Source of the DNA: CALDTK01 sp965215215
GTDB lineage: Bacteria; Bacteroidota; Bacteroidia; Chitinophagales; Saprospiraceae
NCBI GenBank assembly: GCA_965215215.1
Contig: OZ244043.1
Span: 248,001-312,000, forward strand
DNA: 64,000 nt
Direction of reading: 5' to 3'
In this document: positions 58,755 to 64,000 of the stretch, one piece after another
Layout of the letters: every line of letters begins with the position of its first letter
How positions within the stretch are numbered: position 1 is the first letter of the stretch
Program-made: the position numbers and the translations under genes
The notes under the pieces: model-generated
The model's database searches: none
The model's input: the letters and a program-made list of their open reading frames with translations, nothing else
Told to the model about the DNA's origin: nothing

Positions 58755-61466
58755 CTACCATTCAACACGTACGCGCAAATTTACGCGGCGGCCGGTGAGG
58801 TAGTTGGGGATCGCGTACTGCTGACTCAGGATCGTCTTGATCCAGGTGTTCGACGCCTCGTTTCGGATGCCCAGGATATTGAAGAGCTCTAAGCTGACCC
58901 AAGCGTTCTTCGAAAACTTGAGCACGTGTCGGGGCTTCCGGTCTCGCCACTCGTCGCGCCACAACTGGGCCCCGAAGCCGATATCCAGGCGCCGGTAAGC
59001 CGCGAATCGGTAGGTGTTGCGAATCTCCCGATTGCTCTCCGGAAGTCCGAAGGGCAAACCGGAGCCGACGGTAGCCGTGAGGTTCACCTGAAAGTTCTCG
59101 TTGTTGGGCAGGTAATCCTGGAAATAGAGGCTGGTTGTAAACAGCTGGTCCGTCGGCCGGGGTACATCGCGCACGGAGTTGAACGTGGAGTCGTTGCGTA
59201 CCCCGTCTAGATGCGCTACCCCGTCTAGTGCCTCGCGCGCGCGGAGCAGAGAGAGGTTAAACCAACTCTCGGTCCCCCGCACAAATTCGCCGTTGATGCG
59301 CGCGTCGAGTCCGGCCACGTAGCCGGTGGCGTCGTTGAGCCCGGAGTAGCGGATACGAACGTTGTCCACCTCGTAGCTCGCCACGTCCCAGAGGTGCTTG
59401 TAGTAGGCCTCCGCGATGAAGCGGTAGGGCCGACCGGAGTTTTTACCGCTGAAGTCCCAGGTGAGTCCGGCCAAGGCGTGCGCGGACTTCTGGGCGAGGA
59501 TGGCTTGGTTCAGCTCACCGTTCGGTCGGCGTAGCTCCCTGTAAAAGGGGGGTTGGTAATACAGTCCCCCCGCGATGCGGTAGCTGATGTCCTGCCGACC
59601 GCCCAGCGGCTTCACCAACCACTGTACTCGGGGGGTCACGTAAGCCTCCCCGTTGATGGTCCAGTATCCGCCGCGCACGCCGAGCGTCAACCGCGACTCG
59701 AATAAATCCTCCCTGCGCCAGGTCCAGGTATCCTGCACGAAGGCCGTGGCCCGGTAACCCTCGAGCGTATTGCGCGATTTGTAACTTAGGTTCAGCAGTA
59801 CCGAATCCGGCGAATAGCGCAGGGAGTAGCCCGCCGAGTCGAGTCGCTCCCACTCGTTGATGCGGTCGAAGATCTCCTCGCGCTTCAACGTCGCGCCCCA
59901 CTGCACGAAGTGCGAGCTCGACGTCAGCCCCTCCGCTAGCCCCTGCAACTCGATACCGCCGAGGTGGGTGACGTTGTAAACGTTGGAGAGAAGGTAGTTG
60001 CGGATGTAGCGCTGCTGTACCCCGTTGCTGATCTCGCGCACCGCTTCGCCGAACTCGTCGCTCCCCAGCCCGGCATCCACCTCGCGCAGTGAGTAGGCCC
60101 CCGCCACGTCCCGTCGCTCCGTCTCGCGGATGTGGAAGCCGGAGCCGAGAAACTTAAGGTACAGCGGATTGCGCTCTCGCTCGGGGACGTAGGTCAGCGA
60201 CAAGCCGCCCATACCCGTCAGGAAGTCGTCGGACTCCCGCCCCTCGAAAGCGCTCTGCAGCTGTAGCGCCAAACTGATGAGTCCGAAGCCCGTGCTCCGC
60301 TCCGTAGGCTCGAACTTGTAGATCGCGCGGTTGAAATTGGCCAGCGCCGCTACCTGCCAGGCCTCGTTCAAATCGTAGGTAACGTAGCCCTGCAGGTCCA
60401 CGAAATCGGGCTGGTACTCCCCCCTGGTGTCCAGGGAGCCGAGCAGGTAACGGGTCGTTTTGTACCGGACGCCACCGAGGTAGCGCAACCGCCGGTGGCC
60501 GTCCTTACCGAGCTTCGAAGACCCCTCGATGTGCGCCGAGGCCCCCAAGAAACTCGCCGACGCGGATCCGGCCAGCGAATCGGGCCGCTTGTAGCGCACG
60601 TCGAGCACGCTCGAGAGCTTGTCCCCGTACCGCGATTCGAACCCGCCGGAGCTAAAGCTCAGCGAACTGGCCAGGTCGAGGTTGGCGAACGTGAGCCCCT
60701 CCTGCTGCCCCGTCCGGATAAGCTGCGGGCGGTAGATCTCGAAGTCGTTGACGTAAACGAGGTTCTCGTCGTAGTTGCCCCCCCGCACGTTGTACTGCGA
60801 GCTCAACTCCCCCCCGGTCCCGCTGCTCAGGCCGAGCGCGATGGCGGGCAGCACCGCTTCGAGGTTGCCCGTGGTGCTCGGTAGCCGGCGCAGCTGCTCG
60901 GTTTCCTCGCGCACCATACCCGCGTCGTCGAGCCGCGACTCGCGCACCACGATGTCGATGTCGTTGTCGCTCGCGCGCAGCTCCACCCGGATCGTGCGGA
61001 CGTCGCCGGCGCGCAGGGGCGAGATCGGCAGGCGCCTTTCGGCAAAACCGATCCTGCTTACCGTCAGCTCGTGCGCTGCGTTCGCGGGCACGTCCATGCT
61101 GAAACGGCCTTCCGCATCGGCGTTGACGACCACGGATTGATCCGACAGGTAGACCGTGGCGAGCTCGATCGACTCCTGGGTAGCGCGGTCTACGACGATG
61201 CCCCTCAGGGTAGCGGTCGTGAGCGAATCCTGCGCCCGCAGTTTTGCCGAAAGGCTACCGATCGCGAGGAGGACACAGAGGCTTCGGACTAGCCAACTAC
61301 GCTCAGCAGCAGCGGGAACACGTGCGCCGCGGCCACGAGGGACTGTACGAGCACCGTGCCGGCCAGCGAGGCGAGGGGTAGTTTGTAGAGGTAGGGTAAG
61401 CGGGCCAGCGGGACGCAGGCCAGGAACATACCGATGAAGGAGCCGCAGACTGCGGTGGCAAGGCAT
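58755..61466 (-). CDS. TonB-dependent receptor with carboxypeptidase-regulatory domain
   Basis: A large outer-membrane receptor. TATLRGIVVDRATQESIELATVYLSDQ begins the CarboxypepD-like domain. A TonB plug follows (GNLEAVLPAIALGLSSGTGGELSSQYNVRGGNYDENLVYVNDFEIYRPQ), and a barrel runs to the end with the aromatic C-terminus RVNLRVRVEW. The ligand is unknown. The start is puzzling: the signal peptide LVRSLCVLLAIGSLSAKLRAQ has no ATG, GTG or TTG near it in frame, and the only ATG (61464-61466) adds about 60 residues read inside the upstream membrane-protein gene. A TTG overlapping that gene's stop is one frame off. Confidence 0.85.
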   Translation of the reverse strand: MPCHRSLRLLHRYVPGLRPAGPLTLPLQTTPRLAGRHGARTVPRGRGARVPAAAERSWLVRSLCVLLAIGSLSAKLRAQDSLTTATLRGIVVDRATQESIELATVYLSDQSVVVNADAEGRFSMDVPANAAHELTVSRIGFAERRLPISPLRAGDVRTIRVELRASDNDIDIVVRESRLDDAGMVREETEQLRRLPSTTGNLEAVLPAIALGLSSGTGGELSSQYNVRGGNYDENLVYVNDFEIYRPQLIRTGQQEGLTFANLDLASSLSFSSGGFESRYGDKLSSVLDVRYKRPDSLAGSASASFLGASAHIEGSSKLGKDGHRRLRYLGGVRYKTTRYLLGSLDTRGEYQPDFVDLQGYVTYDLNEAWQVAALANFNRAIYKFEPTERSTGFGLISLALQLQSAFEGRESDDFLTGMGGLSLTYVPERERNPLYLKFLGSGFHIRETERRDVAGAYSLREVDAGLGSDEFGEAVREISNGVQQRYIRNYLLSNVYNVTHLGGIELQGLAEGLTSSSHFVQWGATLKREEIFDRINEWERLDSAGYSLRYSPDSVLLNLSYKSRNTLEGYRATAFVQDTWTWRREDLFESRLTLGVRGGYWTINGEAYVTPRVQWLVKPLGGRQDISYRIAGGLYYQPPFYRELRRPNGELNQAILAQKSAHALAGLTWDFSGKNSGRPYRFIAEAYYKHLWDVASYEVDNVRIRYSGLNDATGYVAGLDARINGEFVRGTESWFNLSLLRAREALDGVAHLDGVRNDSTFNSVRDVPRPTDQLFTTSLYFQDYLPNNENFQVNLTATVGSGLPFGLPESNREIRNTYRFAAYRRLDIGFGAQLWRDEWRDRKPRHVLKFSKNAWVSLELFNILGIRNEASNTWIKTILSQQYAIPNYLTGRRVNLRVRVEW

Positions 61467-61648
61467 AGGCCCAAGCTGATTCGGACTCCCTCGACCAGGG
61501 AGCTGCCCGGGGCGCCAGGCCCGAGAAGAAGAAAGAGGTTGATGACCACCACCACCATCAGGGCAAAGGCGAGTGCCCGACGGAGGTAGCGTGCGAGGCT
61601 CAGGGCCCGGCGGCGGCGAAGGTATGGATTGACGAGGTCGTCGAGCAC
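61289..61648 (-). CDS. Small membrane protein upstream of the TonB receptor
   Basis: 119 residues, not recognised. A charged N-terminus (DDLVNPYLRRRRALSLARYLRR) is followed by three hydrophobic segments (about 26-44, 53-75 and 92-117). A GTG at 61646-61648 starts the frame. Its stop is where the receptor's signal peptide begins, so the two are likely co-expressed. The receptor frame overlaps its 3' half. It could be a real gene or partly a shadow; the hydrophobic pattern and correct codon usage favour a gene. Confidence 0.6.
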   Translation of the reverse strand: MLDDLVNPYLRRRRALSLARYLRRALAFALMVVVVINLFLLLGPGAPGSSLVEGVRISLGLCLATAVCGSFIGMFLACVPLARLPYLYKLPLASLAGTVLVQSLVAAAHVFPLLLSVVG

Positions 61649-61716
61649 GATGCCTAAACTAACCTCCGCCGGTGCATCAACGTTCGGATGGGCGCCGCGA
61701 ATACCGGAAAGGGGGT

Positions 61717-62397
61717 TTAAGCGAATTTTGCGACCTCGTGACCCGTGTTCTTGAGCCGGCGGATGGCCTCCGCCGGATCGTCCGCACCGAATACCGCGCT
61801 ACCGGCCACCAGCACGTGGGCACCCGCCTGAAGCAACTGTTGTGCGTTCTGTAGCCCCACGCCGCCGTCGACCACGACGCGGGCGGGGAGGTTGCGGGTG
61901 GTGAGGCGCTCGCGCAGGCGTTCGACCTTGCGGAGGGTGCGGTAGATGAACTTCTGTCCGCCGAAACCGGGATTCACGCTCATAACGAGGGCGATATCGA
62001 GCTCATCGAGCACGTCGTCGAGCAGATCGACCGTCGTGGCGGGGTTGATGGCGACCCCGGCGCTGGCGCCGAGCCCGCGGATTTGCTGGAGCGTGCCGTG
62101 TAGGTTGGGGCAGGTTTCGTAGTGGACGGTCAGGTGGTCCGCCCCCGCGGCGCGGTACGCTCCGAGGTGCCGCTCGGGCCGCTCCATCATCAGGTGTACG
62201 TCGATGGGCTTCGTGCAGAGCTTGCGTACGGCCCCGAGGAGCGGCAACCCGAACGACATATTGGGCACGAACTGCCCGTCCATGACGTCGTAGTGCAGCC
62301 AGTCCGCCTCGGCGGTTTCGTTGACCACGGCAATCTCTTCGGCCAGCCGGGAGAGATCCGCGGCGAGCAGGGAGGGGGCGGTGAGGTGTTGTGGCAT
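61717..62397 (-). CDS. rpe: Ribulose-phosphate 3-epimerase
   Basis: 226 residues, TIM-barrel enzyme of the pentose phosphate pathway. LTAPSLLAADLSRLAEE, WLHYDVMDGQFVPNMSFG (metal-binding His and the first catalytic Asp), VHLMMERPE, VMSVNPGFGGQKFI and VVVDGGV (second catalytic Asp) are the full set of Rpe signatures. The ATG at 62395-62397 is chosen over an upstream alternative that would add 21 residues. It follows the exonuclease gene by 10 bp, on the same strand. Confidence 0.95.
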   Translation of the reverse strand: MPQHLTAPSLLAADLSRLAEEIAVVNETAEADWLHYDVMDGQFVPNMSFGLPLLGAVRKLCTKPIDVHLMMERPERHLGAYRAAGADHLTVHYETCPNLHGTLQQIRGLGASAGVAINPATTVDLLDDVLDELDIALVMSVNPGFGGQKFIYRTLRKVERLRERLTTRNLPARVVVDGGVGLQNAQQLLQAGAHVLVAGSAVFGADDPAEAIRRLKNTGHEVAKFA

Positions 62398-62407
62398 ACG
62401 GTGGGGG

Positions 62408-63154
62408 TTAAACGTGTTGGATGCGTTCGGTCGGGATGGGCTCCTTGCCGAGGAGCGCAAAAAATACGTTCGCGGTTGCGATAACGTCCCGCTCGCAGTA
62501 CTTGGTGATACGTTCGAGTCCGGTGCCCCCGTCTACGCCTTCGTCGTTGTAAAAGACCCTGCCTACCTCCGAACCGTCGATGTCGTTTTTCGGACTCGGT
62601 ACACCGAACAGCGCGGCGAGTAGCTTGAGGGAAACGAAGCTGCCTCGCTCCCCGAAGCTCCACATCTCCATGGTGTCGAGCAGGTGCTTGCTCTCCCACG
62701 GCTTCTTGCCGCGTAGGTCGAGCATCTTCGGCAAGGACATACGGTGGATGAGCATGCGGCGCCCGACGTAGGGGACGTCGAACTCCCGAATGTTGTGGCC
62801 GCAGAAGTAGCGGAGATTCGGGTTTCGCGTAAGCAGATTTTCGAATGCGCGCAGGAGTTTCGCCTCCTCGGCGTCCGCGAAACTCTTGATGCGAAGTTGC
62901 TCACTGCCCGGCGCGCCGGTGACGATACCGACGCTGATACACACGACGCGACCGAATTCGGCGTGGATACCGGCGAGGTCGGTGTACCCCCGGGCTATCT
63001 CCTGGTCGCTCGGTCCCTCGGTCCGGAGCAAACGGGGGGCTTTGTCGCGCCAGATGTCGGCCAGGGCGGGATCAACCTCCCGCAGTGTGGCCGCCCCCGG
63101 AACGCATTCGATATCGAAGAACAAGATGGAGCTAAGGTCGAGCCGATCGTACAT
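62408..63154 (-). CDS. PolB-like predicted 3'-5' exonuclease
   Basis: 248 residues of the DEDDy class. ILFFDIECVPG carries the first DxE. FCGHNIREFDVPYVGRRML has the second Asp. YCERDVIATANVFFALLG gives the YxxxD. This matches the predicted PolB-like exonuclease domain family (DNA polymerase elongation subunit-like) seen as a stand-alone protein in Bacteroidota. The substrate is unknown, DNA by analogy. The ATG at 63152-63154 is chosen over a GTG one codon earlier. It lies 10 bp before rpe. Confidence 0.88.
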   Translation of the reverse strand: MYDRLDLSSILFFDIECVPGAATLREVDPALADIWRDKAPRLLRTEGPSDQEIARGYTDLAGIHAEFGRVVCISVGIVTGAPGSEQLRIKSFADAEEAKLLRAFENLLTRNPNLRYFCGHNIREFDVPYVGRRMLIHRMSLPKMLDLRGKKPWESKHLLDTMEMWSFGERGSFVSLKLLAALFGVPSPKNDIDGSEVGRVFYNDEGVDGGTGLERITKYCERDVIATANVFFALLGKEPIPTERIQHV

Positions 63155-63248
63155 CACCGGCTAGGTACTCGCGCATCGCCGATCGGTCACGTTCGGTGGC
63201 TAAAAATTCCAATTCGTTGACCGTGTGCCGCGTTCGTGTACATTTGAC

Positions 63249-63276
63249 TTGGCCGCATACATGCGGCCAAATTTTT
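63249..63276 (+). terminator. Strong hairpin with T-tract, not behind any known gene
   Basis: TTGGCCGCAT (63249-63258) and ATGCGGCCAA (63261-63270) form a perfect 10-bp stem, followed on the plus strand by ATTTTTAT. It looks like a rho-independent terminator, but the genes to its left are on the other strand. It may end a small transcript or act as a leader attenuator before the gene at 63362. Confidence 0.6.
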
Positions 63277-63316
63277 ATACGTATTTTCTAAGGGTGTATA
63301 CCAACATCTAGGTACC

Positions 63317-63324
63317 TACGTTTG
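63317..63324 (+). promoter_or_regulatory. Promoter -7 element of the coiled-coil gene
   Basis: TACGTTTG matches TAnnTTTG exactly, 37 bp before the ATG at 63362 and downstream of the hairpin. No clear -33 TTTG is present at the usual spacing. Confidence 0.45.
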
Positions 63325-63361
63325 CCTGCCACACGTACACCACACGTTTAAATACAGGTCT

Positions 63362-64000
63362 ATGTCCACTATCCAGAACGATCCGTCGCCCTCGGGGCCG
63401 AAACCAGCCTCCGACAAGGGCGGTTCCAAATTGATGCCCATCGCGCTGGTCGCGATAATCGCGCTACTCGCCCTCGCCGGCTACCTTTTTTACCGCAATT
63501 CGGAGCTCTCGAACGAGAAGGAGCAGATCTCGTCCCAGCTCGACGAATCGGCCATGCTGAAACGCGAGGTAGAACAGCAGTACTACGAATCGCTCGCCGA
63601 GCTCGAGGAGATGCGGGGCAGCAACGAGGAGCTCAACGACCTCATCGACGAACAGAAGGCGGAGTTGATGGCTTCGAAGGAGCGGATCGACGCGCTCTCG
63701 CGCGACAGCCGCAACTACAACGCTGCCCGCAAGGAGCTCGCGCAGATGAAGGAGCAAATGACCTCCTACGTTGCCGAGATCAACGAGCTCCGGGAGGAGA
63801 ACGGACTTCTAGCCGAGCAAAATACCGACCTCTCGACGGCCAACGAAGGACTCCAACGTACGGTGAGCGAGGCCACCGCGCAGAACGAGGAGCTCACCGA
63901 GGCCCGCGCCGCGCTCCTGAGCGAAAAGGAGGAACTGTCGACGAGCAACGCCTTCCTCTCGAATCGGGTGACGATGGCCTCGGTGGTCAACGTGGGCGAG
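63362..64000 (+). CDS. Membrane-anchored coiled-coil protein, partial
   Basis: 213 codons are open from ATG 63362 to the window edge with no stop, so the C-terminus is missing. A polar N-terminus (MSTIQNDPSPSGPKPASDKG) leads to one membrane helix (MPIALVAIIALLALAGYLFY, about 25-44), then an uninterrupted heptad coiled coil (NEKEQISSQLDESAMLKREV onward) rich in Glu, Leu and Lys. The last visible residues, NRVTMASVVNVGE, resemble the start of a C-terminal domain I recall from unnamed Bacteroidota membrane coiled-coil proteins. It is likely periplasmic and structural; function unknown. Confidence 0.75.
   Translation, partial: MSTIQNDPSPSGPKPASDKGGSKLMPIALVAIIALLALAGYLFYRNSELSNEKEQISSQLDESAMLKREVEQQYYESLAELEEMRGSNEELNDLIDEQKAELMASKERIDALSRDSRNYNAARKELAQMKEQMTSYVAEINELREENGLLAEQNTDLSTANEGLQRTVSEATAQNEELTEARAALLSEKEELSTSNAFLSNRVTMASVVNVGE

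Noticed and set aside
1..64000. CRISPR arrays, insertion sequences, rRNA operons
   Set aside because: No regularly spaced repeats, transposase motifs or rRNA sequence were seen on reading both strands.

Overview
The window looks like housekeeping-type chromosome from a GC-rich member of the Bacteroidota. Saprospiria of the Lewinella type is my best guess, by inference only. The signs are two large outer-membrane receptors of the Bacteroidota kind, a secreted enzyme ending in a type IX secretion (Por) sorting domain, DUF3467- and DUF6794-type proteins, starts without clear Shine-Dalgarno sequences, exact TAnnTTTG promoter elements very close to start codons, and a tmRNA tag ending in YAMAA. 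Genes are tightly packed. I see no prophage, insertion sequence, CRISPR array or rRNA.

Layout. 1-15 kb: a DUF2945 fragment, propionyl-CoA carboxylase beta, an aspartate-type aminotransferase, a MATE exporter, an S9 oligopeptidase, an HD domain fused to a Pycsar-type membrane effector (PycTM), a large GAF protein with a saccharopine/alanine dehydrogenase-like gene, tmRNA, then a small operon (asparaginase, glycosyltransferase, DUF3267) and proC. 15-26 kb: a sialate O-acetylesterase, a cNMP-binding/CBS/DUF294 protein coupled to a DnaQ-like exonuclease, an aldehyde dehydrogenase, and a cluster that looks devoted to envelope and osmotic stress (hendecad-repeat lipoprotein, AraC regulator, a tiny membrane protein, holin-like protein, LEA-like YtxH protein, MscS channel), followed by a divergent ECF sigma factor. 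26-37 kb: tRNA-Pro, tRNA-Ser, dnaA, an A-type Fe-S carrier, icd, ruvB, DUF3467, topA, and a fabH interrupted by a one-base deletion. 37-50 kb: an outer-membrane receptor, ornithine aminotransferase, a secreted vanadium-haloperoxidase-like protein, a coupled VWA/DUF4442/membrane operon, an LptF/G permease, a second MscS channel, a TPR protein and dapF. 50-64 kb: a DegP-like protease, methylcrotonyl-CoA carboxylase beta, an EI24 protein, otsAB (trehalose), an unrecognised 465-residue protein, ribosomal S16 with a very long tail, a second TonB-type receptor, rpe, a PolB-like exonuclease, and a coiled-coil membrane protein running off the end.

How parts fit together. Trehalose synthesis, two MscS channels, the LEA-like protein and the hendecad lipoprotein point to osmotic or desiccation tolerance. 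PccB, MccB, the transaminases, asparaginase and the oligopeptidase point to growth on peptides and amino acids. The most system-like element is the HD-PycTM fusion, but no cyclase lies in the window, so a complete Pycsar defence locus is not shown. A pattern not covered by gene calls is a set of short direct duplications spanning stop codons (four places), alongside GC-rich REP-like hairpins between genes. Several divergent promoters carry clean inverted repeats.
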